Shown here one piece after another: positions 32,901-40,769 of a stretch of DNA of 64,000 nucleotides (its first letter is position 1; each line of letters starts with the position of its first letter). Below the pieces are notes generated by a model. That model ran no database searches. It was not told where the DNA came from and saw only the letters and a program-made list of their open reading frames with translations. Origin of the DNA: Bradyrhizobium prioriisuperbiae. Its GTDB lineage: Bacteria; Pseudomonadota; Alphaproteobacteria; Rhizobiales; Xanthobacteraceae. A program made the translations under genes and the position numbers. The stretch is taken from NCBI RefSeq assembly GCF_032397745.1, contig NZ_CP135921.1, positions 3,451,001 to 3,515,000 of the forward strand, given 5' to 3'.

Positions 32901-35478
32901 TCATCGAGTAATTCTGGCGCGGCAGACAACACGGCCTCATACACAGTCTTGTCGTGGCCAACGGAATTGCCCTCGGCATTGAGCGCCTGGACCTCGCGGC
33001 CGATGGCAAAGGCCAGTTCAGCCGCTTCCTTTCGCCACGGCGTCGGCCGTCCTTCGCCTAACTCGACGGGGACTGACTTCAGCCACAGTGCGCAGAGCTT
33101 GGCGGCTGCATGCGGAGTAAGTCGCGCGACCTCTTCTCGATGAGCGTGAAGCACGATCAGCATCGGCCCCCAATAGGGCCAATATGGCAGCCTGAACAGA
33201 TGGTCCCACTCGCCGGTGTCCTCCGCCTGGGACAGCAGCGCGCCGATCCTCGGATCGGGTAGCGTCGCAACAAACATGAAACGCTCAAGCATCAGCGCAA
33301 GAAGGCGACCGCGATTTGCCGTCAAAGCCTCCCAACTGCGTTGAAGTAGCACGACAGCATTCGTGGCCAGGAACAGCGCCTCAACGAGTTGATCGCGGAT
33401 AATCGCGCCTTCCTCAGTTCCGTCTTCCAAACCTTCGACCGCTTGTCGCCAGCGCTCGGGGCCGTCGTCCGCCTGCTCGAGAAGCTTTTGTCCAAAGAGG
33501 CGCATGGCGCGATGCCAGCGCGGCAACTTTGCGCGGGCGCGAACTGATGGCGAAGAAAGGTTCGGCTCGCCAATCAGGACATTTAGGCGGGCCCAGTCGC
33601 CAAGCATGTCGTGCGTGAATCGCACGCGCTGGTTGCGGATGCGCACAAGATCCGAGGCTGTCAGGCTCCCCAGCGCTGCCTGCTCGCTTTGTTCCAACTG
33701 CATGCGCGGCACGCTGGCGAGAAGCGTGTCGCCTTCGAGCGTGCCGAGCCGCATGAGCAGATATGAGCGGCCAAGTTGGTCGGTATCACCTTCGACCCAG
33801 CGCTCCCATAAGGCGTCCACCAGATAGCTGACACCAATGATCGACGCCGGATTGATCGCCCGCCCGCTACGCGCCGCCGCGACCAGCCAGTCGAGGATTT
33901 TCAGGTTCGTCAACAAGGGACGAAGGTCAGGTCGCAACGATGCCCATTGCAACTCTGAGATCGGTGCGACAAGGCTTTGAATGTCTTCGACCGATGGCAA
34001 ATCGAGTTGTGTGGTTCCGTGCAGGGCCGCCGGCAGGCCGGCCTCGATAAAGCTCCGGATGAGCTTAGGTGCCGGTTCGATCTGGCTCGTCAGCAGAAGA
34101 TGGACGTGCTTCGGACCAATGTCGGCGAGTAGCGCCTGCATCCAGCGGAGCGCTAGGCGTTGCGCGCGCTGCGAGTAGCGTTCGAAGCTGTCGAAGACGA
34201 TCAAGCACGGCTCAGTCGAGGCGGACAGAATTTCGCAGAGCGGATGAGCGATGCCGATGTCGCGCTCGAACGCGACTTCCGTGTCGCAGTCAATCGTGGT
34301 TTCGGCAAACCACACGCATCGGCCGTCGGCGGCCTCGGCGATCTGCTTGGCCAACGCGGACTTCCCGCTTCCGGACTCGCCGACGAGAAAACATGCACGG
34401 TCCCGATTAAGGCAATCGAGCACCTTTGCGTGCGCTTCAGCGCGAGGCAGTGGAGCCAAACCAGAAATCTGGATGCGAATATCGGCGATAAGCTCGCGGC
34501 TTGACCGGTCTAGGACTTCCCAGTCGCGCCGATAGTCGGGATGGTCGCGCAGATCGAATTCGTCGCGCAGCTTGGCAAGCAAGCCCGCCAGGTCGAGCGA
34601 TCCACCCGCTCTGTTGTCGTCCGCAATGGCAACAAGTCGGGACCAAAGGCTCTTTGCCTCGTCGGCATTGCTGGATCTCAGAATGCTCTGGCAGTCACGA
34701 ATTGCGTAATCGTGATCGCGCGACGGTGTGGCCTCGAAGTCGAAGCGCATCAATCGCACGCGGCAAAGGAGTTGAATCACGGCGCTGTCGCTGGCGTCGC
34801 CTTCGTTTCGAAGCTCGTCGGGGCAGCGCAGGCTCGCGAATAATGCACGCTGCAACGCCGAAGATTGCGAACCATCAGCGATCACGGGCTCGGCAAGCCG
34901 GGCGAGCATGCGGTCGGGCGTCGTTCGCAGAGTGTCGCCGAGCAGATTCGACCAGGCATCTTCAATGTCGTGCGACAGGCTTCCAACCATCAGGACAACC
35001 GCGTCGTCGCTGCCGCGAAGGGCACACTCGGTCTTGACGCCGAACCATTGCGCCCATGCCGTGGCGGCGAAATCCGGAGGAAAGCCCGCGCCCGTAACTT
35101 GCCGATCGCTTTTGATCGAAATGCCGGCGGCGCGCTTGCCGGTGGCAGCCGAGCACTCGATAGCAAGGTCGTCTGCAAGCCAGCCAAGGTCGCGTCCCTG
35201 CCATTGCAAGCGATCGATTCTGCCGAAATCCACGCCGAGCGTGTTGGTTCCTGCTAAGAGATCGAGAAGAAAGCGCGCGCCAATGCAGTTCTCGTTGCGG
35301 AAGCCGGTTCCGGCAGTGAGCTGGACGGGAGCTTTTTTCTTCGGGGCGGCCTTCTTCATCGTCAGATCCGTGAGGGGCAGCCTTGTAGAACATTCCAAGA
35401 ACGTTCGCAATGGGCTGAGGGATGAGCAAGCTCCCAAATTATCGGTTGGCGGCATGAAATTACGGTCCAGCACTGCCG
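29966..35478. other. Cargo block 2: single-gene insertion within a duplicated xre/MBL junction
   Basis: The block is bounded on the left by the abrupt end of MBL homology (29965) and on the right by the xre-cupin remnant (35479). It contains only the giant NTPase gene and about 120 nt upstream of it. No integrase, transposase or tRNA-derived end is visible. The flanking homologous blocks (29601-29965 and 35546-35909) are direct repeats that would allow deletion or gain of the block by homologous recombination. Confidence 0.7.
30026..35359 (-). CDS. Giant STAND-type P-loop NTPase with nuclease-like N-terminus (candidate Avs-like defence protein)
   Basis: The 1777-residue protein starts at the ATG at 35359; the frame is open for 44 more codons. 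Residues 1 to about 215 open with TGTGFRNENCIGARFLLDLL, then DD at 63-64 (LADDLAIEC) and Lys83 in GISIKSD. This matches the spacing of Cap4/Mrr-like PD-(D/E)XK nucleases, with SIK in place of the usual ExK or QxK. The NTPase core has Walker A GESGSGKS (327-334), Walker B CLIVFD (385-390), sensor LLLTSQ (421-426) and the STAND-type FTHDMLGDWAR (581-591). About 1180 mostly helical residues follow without a recognised domain, as in Avs sensors that bind phage proteins. It stands alone, apparently monocistronic, inside cargo block 2. The defence role is inferred from architecture and location. Confidence 0.8.
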   Translation of the reverse strand: MKKAAPKKKAPVQLTAGTGFRNENCIGARFLLDLLAGTNTLGVDFGRIDRLQWQGRDLGWLADDLAIECSAATGKRAAGISIKSDRQVTGAGFPPDFAATAWAQWFGVKTECALRGSDDAVVLMVGSLSHDIEDAWSNLLGDTLRTTPDRMLARLAEPVIADGSQSSALQRALFASLRCPDELRNEGDASDSAVIQLLCRVRLMRFDFEATPSRDHDYAIRDCQSILRSSNADEAKSLWSRLVAIADDNRAGGSLDLAGLLAKLRDEFDLRDHPDYRRDWEVLDRSSRELIADIRIQISGLAPLPRAEAHAKVLDCLNRDRACFLVGESGSGKSALAKQIAEAADGRCVWFAETTIDCDTEVAFERDIGIAHPLCEILSASTEPCLIVFDSFERYSQRAQRLALRWMQALLADIGPKHVHLLLTSQIEPAPKLIRSFIEAGLPAALHGTTQLDLPSVEDIQSLVAPISELQWASLRPDLRPLLTNLKILDWLVAAARSGRAINPASIIGVSYLVDALWERWVEGDTDQLGRSYLLMRLGTLEGDTLLASVPRMQLEQSEQAALGSLTASDLVRIRNQRVRFTHDMLGDWARLNVLIGEPNLSSPSVRARAKLPRWHRAMRLFGQKLLEQADDGPERWRQAVEGLEDGTEEGAIIRDQLVEALFLATNAVVLLQRSWEALTANRGRLLALMLERFMFVATLPDPRIGALLSQAEDTGEWDHLFRLPYWPYWGPMLIVLHAHREEVARLTPHAAAKLCALWLKSVPVELGEGRPTPWRKEAAELAFAIGREVQALNAEGNSVGHDKTVYEAVLSAAPELLDEVAQLCLELAQRRDLDPTIVSRAEQARERQREQRRQFLQANPERRERLSLPPAWPHGELRDRWPDGPRDGVPNAFQEACLDTGAFPALVRARPDAALEVLLAVCIEPPKHEDFGRSSMPETGLDHWNGGDPPLYCRGPFLQFLKEAPDQGLSFALRLVNFSSRRFCEGHGLTVHIGNEARLWCGNPNVFRWHHDWPVTFGSTIHCVLMAVERWLYEKIERGEDIAPWINRILRESESLAFAGLLFDIGKYGPALFAGVLRPLLQNWLLLDWDRQIATLRRSGSSDVMGLWTYQPRAMIELGRAWYRMPHRQNMLLYIGGGIVETLVADEAERPFLAQLRLGWVADLNGEEMPESLRLLSERLNPDNYTFEMRNGKRVAVSFDWSEEVKQKNQEDLQRITTDQTIANFSNQMRQLLDSDEHFSQDQLPRFWEFVQGLENLSPRLAHDGDPLHQIEDLLCGAIAVLVVKHHDWLAADLERMAWCRAKLESLVSHPPAPLRFDSATADGDRKWDSFGGEVGVALLALDRNDLLARRLVALSVVSFHHSTTSRTLISAFQRRQQLDKDFDRMLCLAVRWAGQRPVLGVAQRLRIDIDVEDNHAGKQGLIEEFVERRLPNELPDILELSAQAEKEIEALRTRQSPELARIRRRESSTRRPGSEVETLHRGRLSVDTRVLSAAFTWLDLASARPDERDNWLGLVRAFLDITLGLIPKIDDPRRQRTEDHPDEFDAWVYGVVAGTIPNLTAAEDHRTLWQPILDRGPSAHQWIERFFWEWFTVGVRATQTPQRFTAIWSAMIEHALQSPAWDPTSGRSYDLDNAVFWLLGLGTKINRIGERPEFAAALSGMEGLFAKVAERWFKKSKLVSGFLYWVTQTSAAALLVPAIKWFAPVVPTFDSYDWRNGLEGNLISFLWACWERKREQISADPDLERDFRALLATVVSRGSHAAIALRDRVVGSTAA

Positions 35479-35550
35479 CCGCCGCTCGCACCGCTTCAGC
35501 GATCCCTCAGGGGATGCCAGGACCGTGGTACTGTGGGTGAACTGCGTGTC
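35479..35550 (+). pseudogene. Remnant of xre-cupin 3' end (junction copy III)
   Basis: The segment matches 26151-26222 of the xre-cupin gene (CACCGCTTCAGC, then CTGTGGGTGAACTGCGTGTC) with several substitutions. It then jumps directly into the second half of the REP palindrome at a shared GTGTC, losing the gene end and first REP arm. The short shared GTGTC suggests a deletion at microhomology. Confidence 0.8.
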
Positions 35551-35579
35551 CCGCATGTCGCTTCGCTCATGCGGGCTAC
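35551..35579. repeat. Half REP-like palindrome (junction copy III)
   Basis: Only the right arm, CGCTTCGCTCATGCGGGCTAC, and its preceding CCGCATGT remain. The left arm was lost in the deletion that joined the xre-cupin remnant to it. Confidence 0.8.
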
Positions 35580-35614
35580 GGCGATGTGTTGGTTCAGGGC
35601 GTGTCCCCATCTTG

Positions 35615-36415
35615 TTACGCAATCGGCTCCACATCCAGCCTTGCCACCCAGCCCTGCAGCGCCGTCGACGGCGCCGGATAGCGGCGCAGCACGTCGGGAT
35701 CGTGCCCCGGGATGATGTGACGTTCCGACGCTGCGAGCGTTTTCAGTTTGTCGTATCCGCTCAGGACGTCGTCGGCGTTGTCGACGATCGGAAACACCTT
35801 GCGCTCTTCCAGATGCGCGTAAAGGTGACTGGCGTCGGAGGCCAGCACCACTGCGCCGCGTTCGGTTTCAACGCGCACGCTCTGCAGGCCCTTGGAGTGG
35901 CCGCCGATGCGGTGCACGGTGATGCCCTCCGCAATGGTGCCGTCGCCATCATGGAATGTGACGCGATCGCTGAACACCTTGCGCACCATGGCGGTGACGT
36001 CGTCGGCTTCGAACGCCACCCGCATGGTGGCGTTGCACATGCAGCGCCCGGTGGCGAACTCCATCTCGCAATCCTGCAGATGATACCGTGCGCGAGGGAA
36101 CAGGTCGTAGTTGCCGGCGTGGTCATAGTGCAGGTGGCTGACAATGACATCACTGATATCATCGGGCGCGATACCGATTGAGCGCAGGCCCTCGGCGATC
36201 GGCCGCAGCACACTGCGGCTGCGCCGCGCGGCCATGGCTTCGTCGAAGCCGGTATCGACCAGCACCACGCCGCGCCCGGTCCTGATCGCCCAGACATAGA
36301 ACTCGAGCGCCCCGGACGCCTCGTGCGGATCGCCGCCGATGAAGTTGTTGGCGGCGGTGCGGCCATCGTGGCGGGCGTAGCGAACGGCGTAGATTTCATT
36401 ATTTGTTTTGGCCAT
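35615..36415 (-). CDS. MBL-fold hydrolase, N-acyl-homoserine-lactonase-like
   Basis: The 266-residue metallo-beta-lactamase-fold enzyme has metal motif SHLHYDHAGNY (HxHxDH, about residues 94-104), RYHLQDCEMEFATG, GGHSKGLQS (third His), ASDASHLY (bridging Asp) and a C-terminal IIPGHDP His. The pattern is that of the AHL-lactonase/AttM-AiiA group, which opens homoserine-lactone rings, though other lactones are possible. The full-length gene abuts junction copy III. Its 3' 295 nt are duplicated at 29671-29965. It is a fixed host anchor of the hotspot and not obviously part of the defence cargo. Confidence 0.88.
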   Translation of the reverse strand: MAKTNNEIYAVRYARHDGRTAANNFIGGDPHEASGALEFYVWAIRTGRGVVLVDTGFDEAMAARRSRSVLRPIAEGLRSIGIAPDDISDVIVSHLHYDHAGNYDLFPRARYHLQDCEMEFATGRCMCNATMRVAFEADDVTAMVRKVFSDRVTFHDGDGTIAEGITVHRIGGHSKGLQSVRVETERGAVVLASDASHLYAHLEERKVFPIVDNADDVLSGYDKLKTLAASERHIIPGHDPDVLRRYPAPSTALQGWVARLDVEPIA

Positions 36416-36698
36416 CAGGCGTCCTTCCCAAAGCGTCGTCTTGTGCGTCGCGCCGGCAGGTTACGTGCCCCGTCACGACCCGTCACGCCTGCGTGAGGGA
36501 CCATCGCTCGGTTTTGGGCCCTTGTTTGCGAAGGGCTGCCGTCCGGCCAAAATGGGGCGATTTGGCATGGAATTGGCATCGAAAAGCTGGATTCGGGCGA
36601 CAACGTATAAATGTGGGTACCGGTGATGGCTGACCGCTGGATCCGTGCCTCATTGCCGCCGCTGTGCTAGATTGAGCTTCTTGAGTCAGGAGACCGGT

Positions 36699-39257
36699 TT
36701 GAGCCCCTTGCCCTCTGATGCACCGGATGTCGCGCGGCTTCGCCTCGCCCAAGCCCTGCAGCGTGCGCAGTGGGCCATCGCGTGGGAGCGGGCCTGGCCG
36801 CATCTGGCGCGGATCCTGACGGTTGTTTGCCTGTTCCTGGCGGTGTCATGGGCCGGCGCCTGGCTGGTCCTGCCGTTCACGGGCCGTCTCATTGGTATCG
36901 GGCTGTTCGCCCTGCTGGCGCTGGCGGCGCTGGTGCCCGCGGTGCGTTTCCGCTGGCCGACCCGTGACGACGCGCTGCGCCGGCTCGATCGCGGAACCGG
37001 TATCCGCCATCGCCCGGCCACGGCGCTCACAGATACATTGCAATCCACCGATCCGGTGGCGCAGGCGCTGTGGCAGGCGCAGCGCGAGCGCACGCTGTCA
37101 CAGCTCAAGCGCATCCGCGCCGGCCTGCCGTCGCCGCGCCTCGCCATTCATGATCCGCGCGCCCTGCGAGCCCTGGTTCTGGTGCTGACTGCGGCGGCTT
37201 TCGTCGCCGCCGGCGGCGAACGGGTCGCCCGCGTCACCGCCGCCTTCGACTGGAACGGCATGCTCGCCGCGCCGAATGTGCGTGTCGATGCCTGGGTCAC
37301 GCCGCCGACCTACACCGCGCGGCCGCCGGTGATTCTCTCCGCCGCCGGCAACAAGGATACGGCCGCCCCGCAGGAGGCGGCATCGTCGCTGTCGGTTCCG
37401 GCCGGAAGCACCCTGATTGTGCGCACCAGCGGCAGCAAGCTCGATGTTGCCGTCACCGGCGGCGTGACCGAGGCGCCGGCGTCCGAGGATGCGCCGAAGG
37501 GCGCCACGGAGCGGCGGTTCGCCATTACCGGCGACGGCACCGCCCATGTGCGTTCGCCCTCGGGCCAGCCGACCTGGACCTTCAAGACCATGCCGGACCG
37601 CGCGCCGACCATCGCTCTGGCGAAGGATCCCGAGCGCCAGGCGCGGGGATCGCTGCTGCTCGCCTACAAGATCGAGGACGATTACGGCGTCACCGACGCC
37701 CAGGCGCGTTTCGCCGTTCGCAGCGAAACGACCAAGGACATTTCCAAGACGGGCGATGGAGCGACGGCCGCGCGGCCGCTGTTCGACCTGCCGCAGTTCG
37801 CCCTGGTGCTGCCGAACGCGCGCACCCGCAATGGCGTCGGCCAGACGGTGAAGGACCTCAGCGAGCATCCCTATGCCGGCGCCGAGGTCACGCTGACCCT
37901 GACCGCGCGGGATGAAGCCGGCAATGAGGGCACCAGCGAGCCCTTCAACATGCGGCTGCCGGAGCGGGTGTTCGCCAAGCCCTTGCCGCGGGCGCTGATC
38001 GAACTGCGCCGTATGCTCGCGCTCGACGCCAACCAGAACGGACAGGTTTATTCCGCGCTGGACGCCTTGCTGGTCGCGCCCGATCTGTTCACGCCGGAAC
38101 TCGGCCAGTATCTCGGCCTGCGCAGCGTGGCGTCGCAGCTCGACCGCGCGCGCACCGACGATGCGCTGCGCGAGGTGGTCGCGAGCCTGTGGTCGCTGGC
38201 CGTCACCATCGAGGACGGCAACATCAGCGATGTGGAAAAGGCGCTGCGGGCGGCGCAGGACGCGCTGAAGCAGGCGCTGGAGCGCGGCGCCAGCGACGAA
38301 GAGATCAAGAAGCTGACCGAGCAGCTGCAGGCGGCGCTGGACAATTTCCTGCGCCAACTGGCCGAGCAGCTGAAGAACAATCCGCAGCAGCTGGCGCGGC
38401 CGCTCGATCCCAACACCAAGGTGATGCGGCAGCAGGACCTCAAATCCATGATCGATCGCATGGAGCGGCTGTCCCGCTCCGGCGACAAGGATGCCGCCAA
38501 GCAGCTGCTCGACCAGTTGCAGCAGATGCTCGAGAACCTGCAGATGGCGCAGCCCGGCCAGCAGGGCGACGGCGACATGGAGCAGGCGCTGAACGAGCTC
38601 GGCGACGTGATCCGCAAGCAGCAGCAGTTGCGCGACAAGACCTTCAAGCAGGGCCAGGACTCCCGGCGCGACCGCATGCGCGGCCAGCAGGGCGACCAGA
38701 ATGCCATGAACGACCTGCAGCAGGACCAGCAGGGCCTGCGCAACCGCCTGAAGAAGCTGCTCGATGACCTGAACAAGCAGGGCATGGGCCAGGGTCAGAA
38801 GGGCGAAAAGGGTCAGCAAGGCCAGGGACCGCAGCAGGGCCAGGGCGACGACTCCAGCGGGCTGGACGATGCCGATGCCGCCATGGGCGATGCCGACGGC
38901 CGTCTCGGCGAAGGCAATGCGGACGGCGCGGTGGATTCCCAGGGCCGGGCGCTCGATGCTTTGCGCAAGGGCGCGGAGAAACTCGCCCAGGACATGCAGC
39001 AACAGCAGGGCGACGGCCAGGGCGATGGCCCCGGCAATCGCGTCGGCCGTCAGGAAAGTGGCGGGCGCGACAGCGATCCGCTGGGCCGGCCGCTGCGCGG
39101 GCGCGAGCATGCGGACGATTTTTCGGTGAAAATCCCCGGCGAAATCGACGTCCAGCGGGTGCGCCGGATTCTCGAAGAGCTGCGCCGGCGCCTGGCGGAT
39201 CCGCAGCGGCCGCAGATCGAGCTCGATTATATCGAGCGGCTGCTCAAGGATTACTGA
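36699..39257 (+). CDS. TIGR02302/DUF4175 family membrane protein
   Basis: The protein has about 852 residues from a TTG at 36699, with CAGGAG 6 nt upstream; the frame extends 18 codons further. Three hydrophobic segments lie in the first 170 residues (HLARILTVVCLFLAVSWAGAWLVL; GLFALLALAALVPAV; ALVLVLTAAAFVA). A long periplasmic part includes the Ig-like VDAWVTPPTYTARPPVIL. From about residue 560 it is extremely Gln/Gly/Asp-rich with coiled-coil character (LLDQLQQMLENLQMAQPGQQGDG). The family is alphaproteobacterial and of unknown function. It is convergent with the CpdR-like gene. Confidence 0.88.
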   Translation: MSPLPSDAPDVARLRLAQALQRAQWAIAWERAWPHLARILTVVCLFLAVSWAGAWLVLPFTGRLIGIGLFALLALAALVPAVRFRWPTRDDALRRLDRGTGIRHRPATALTDTLQSTDPVAQALWQAQRERTLSQLKRIRAGLPSPRLAIHDPRALRALVLVLTAAAFVAAGGERVARVTAAFDWNGMLAAPNVRVDAWVTPPTYTARPPVILSAAGNKDTAAPQEAASSLSVPAGSTLIVRTSGSKLDVAVTGGVTEAPASEDAPKGATERRFAITGDGTAHVRSPSGQPTWTFKTMPDRAPTIALAKDPERQARGSLLLAYKIEDDYGVTDAQARFAVRSETTKDISKTGDGATAARPLFDLPQFALVLPNARTRNGVGQTVKDLSEHPYAGAEVTLTLTARDEAGNEGTSEPFNMRLPERVFAKPLPRALIELRRMLALDANQNGQVYSALDALLVAPDLFTPELGQYLGLRSVASQLDRARTDDALREVVASLWSLAVTIEDGNISDVEKALRAAQDALKQALERGASDEEIKKLTEQLQAALDNFLRQLAEQLKNNPQQLARPLDPNTKVMRQQDLKSMIDRMERLSRSGDKDAAKQLLDQLQQMLENLQMAQPGQQGDGDMEQALNELGDVIRKQQQLRDKTFKQGQDSRRDRMRGQQGDQNAMNDLQQDQQGLRNRLKKLLDDLNKQGMGQGQKGEKGQQGQGPQQGQGDDSSGLDDADAAMGDADGRLGEGNADGAVDSQGRALDALRKGAEKLAQDMQQQQGDGQGDGPGNRVGRQESGGRDSDPLGRPLRGREHADDFSVKIPGEIDVQRVRRILEELRRRLADPQRPQIELDYIERLLKDY

Positions 39258-39632
39258 TCAGGCCTTGCGCGAGGCCAAAGCCCTGGCCACGGCGGAGCGA
39301 ATGTCGGCCACCGAAAACGGCTTGGTCACCACGTCGTGCACGATGGCGTCCAGGCCCGAGGCGCGTTCGCGCTGGTCGGCGAAACCGGTCATCAGCAGGA
39401 TCGTGACGTCGGGAAAGTCCCGCGCCGCCGTCAGCGCCAGCGCAATGCCGTCCATGATCGGCATCTTGATGTCCGAGAGCAAGAGATCGAAGGCGCCGTT
39501 TTCGCGGCTCAGGATCTCCAGCGCCTCGGCGCCGTCCTCCGCGGTCACGATCTCATGGCCGTCCATGGCAATGGCGCGCGCGACGAGGGAGCGCATCGAA
39601 TCTTCGTCATCGGCAATCAGCACACGGGACAT
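39258..39632 (-). CDS. CpdR-like single-domain response regulator
   Basis: A 124-residue stand-alone receiver: acidic pair in VLIADDEDSMRSLVARAI, phospho-acceptor Asp in LLLSDIKMPIMDG, Thr in LLMTGFA and Lys in VTKPFSVADI. There is no output domain. The sequence pattern resembles CpdR, the ClpXP adaptor controlling cell-cycle proteolysis in alphaproteobacteria; that identity is likely but not proved. It starts at the ATG at 39632 and ends one base after the TIGR02302 stop on the opposite strand. Confidence 0.8.
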   Translation of the reverse strand: MSRVLIADDEDSMRSLVARAIAMDGHEIVTAEDGAEALEILSRENGAFDLLLSDIKMPIMDGIALALTAARDFPDVTILLMTGFADQRERASGLDAIVHDVVTKPFSVADIRSAVARALASRKA

Positions 39633-39702
39633 TGGAGGCAATCCAGGGACGGGAACAGCGGTTCTAGGAATTGAAAGGGCCGGGCGCTACCCCAAAAATG
39701 GT

Positions 39703-40551
39703 TCAACTGCCCCCGGTCGCCAGGTCCCGCTTGTTGAAAAACCGCACCGCGATCTCCCGCCCCTCCGGCGGCGGCGATGCCAGGCGCGACTTGAACCAGG
39801 CCTTTTCCCCCGGCTTCAGCACCGGCTGTTCCAGCACCGCGTTCCAGGCATAGATCTCGGTGCCCGCAGCGTCCCGCACCAGGAAACGCAGCCGCGGAGT
39901 TTCAATCGGCTTCCTGGCGACATCGATGATGTTGCCTTCGATGATCAGCACCGGCTTGTTGTCCACGAGCTCAGTCGAAATCCTGACATCCTCGAACGCC
40001 AGCCCGCGCAGATTGACGCCAAGGCCAATGGCGTTGAAGAAAGCCGCCGTCTGCGGCATCAGCCGCACCACGTCCGCGCGCCAGACCACGAGGCACAGCA
40101 CCAGAGCGCCCATCGCCGCGCAGGCGATCGGCAGGCCGAACGGCAGGCGATACCGCGCCAGCGGGCCAAGCGACAACGCCGGCAGGCCGAAGCGTCCCCG
40201 CCGGGAGCGCGGCGTCTCTTCCGTCAATTCGTCCTGCCGCGCCAGCGCCGTCCATTCGGCGTCCTCCGCCACGGCGTCGGCGCCTTCGGGCATGGCGCTG
40301 GAAATCGAGGGGCTGTCGACCACCGGCATGTCGTGATCGGATTCAGCGTGATCGGCCGATGCCTCCGGGGCGGCGTCCCAATCGTCGCCGGCGTCGGAGG
40401 CCGTGGCGAGGGCTTGGACGGGCGGCACTTCCTCGGGATAGGCGACCCAGGTGTCCTTGCAGCGTGCACAGCGCACGGTGCGGCCGGTGGTACCGAACGT
40501 GGCCGGATCGACCGCGTAGGATGTCGTACAATGGGGGCAAACGATCTGCAT
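39703..40551 (-). CDS. MJ0042-type zinc-ribbon, DUF3426-like membrane protein
   Basis: The 282-residue protein has an N-terminal zinc ribbon (MQIVCPHC ... VRCARC, CxxC-x20-CxxC), an acidic linker, and one membrane helix at about residues 150-172 (LPIACAAMGALVLCLVVW). The C-terminal domain (NKPVLIIEGNIIDVARKPIETPRLRFLVRD) matches the DUF3426-like region. Function is unknown. It is divergent from ftsE, with about 220 nt between the starts. The ATG at 40551 begins directly with the zinc ribbon, ruling out the longer frame. Confidence 0.88.
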   Translation of the reverse strand: MQIVCPHCTTSYAVDPATFGTTGRTVRCARCKDTWVAYPEEVPPVQALATASDAGDDWDAAPEASADHAESDHDMPVVDSPSISSAMPEGADAVAEDAEWTALARQDELTEETPRSRRGRFGLPALSLGPLARYRLPFGLPIACAAMGALVLCLVVWRADVVRLMPQTAAFFNAIGLGVNLRGLAFEDVRISTELVDNKPVLIIEGNIIDVARKPIETPRLRFLVRDAAGTEIYAWNAVLEQPVLKPGEKAWFKSRLASPPPEGREIAVRFFNKRDLATGGS

Positions 40552-40769
40552 GGAACCTGTCGCCAGGGAGAAGGCGTTGATACCGTAGCATCCGTCCGTT
40601 AACGAATCGGAAACCATAACGGTCGCACAACCCATCAGGCAGAGGCCGCCGGCAGCTGCCGCGCTGCTTTTGGGGAATGCCCCCAGAATGCGCGCAAAGT
40701 TTTGAGTCCAAAAGCCTTTTGCCAGCGGGGCGTGCCCGGCGTGCGAAGGGCGGTCGAACGGAGCTGACC

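Noticed and set aside
35615..36415. MBL hydrolase next to the giant NTPase as a two-component type I AVAST-like system (which includes an MBL gene).
   Set aside because: The MBL gene looks like an AHL lactonase, is the host-side anchor of the hotspot and is partly duplicated on the far side of the cargo. No protease gene is present. The neighbourhood is therefore probably coincidental.
36562..36579. Sigma-54-type promoter (GG-N10-GC) upstream of the TIGR02302 gene, within two TTGGCAT repeats.
   Set aside because: The -12 element would read TGGC rather than TTGC, and the gene is not of a kind usually under sigma-54. The match is probably chance, though the two TTGGCAT boxes 11 bp apart could be an operator.
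37098..39110. Long minus-strand open frame of 670 codons opposite the TIGR02302 gene.
   Set aside because: It is an antisense shadow of a GC-rich, Gln/Gly-rich coding region. It has no ribosome-binding site and no domain logic.
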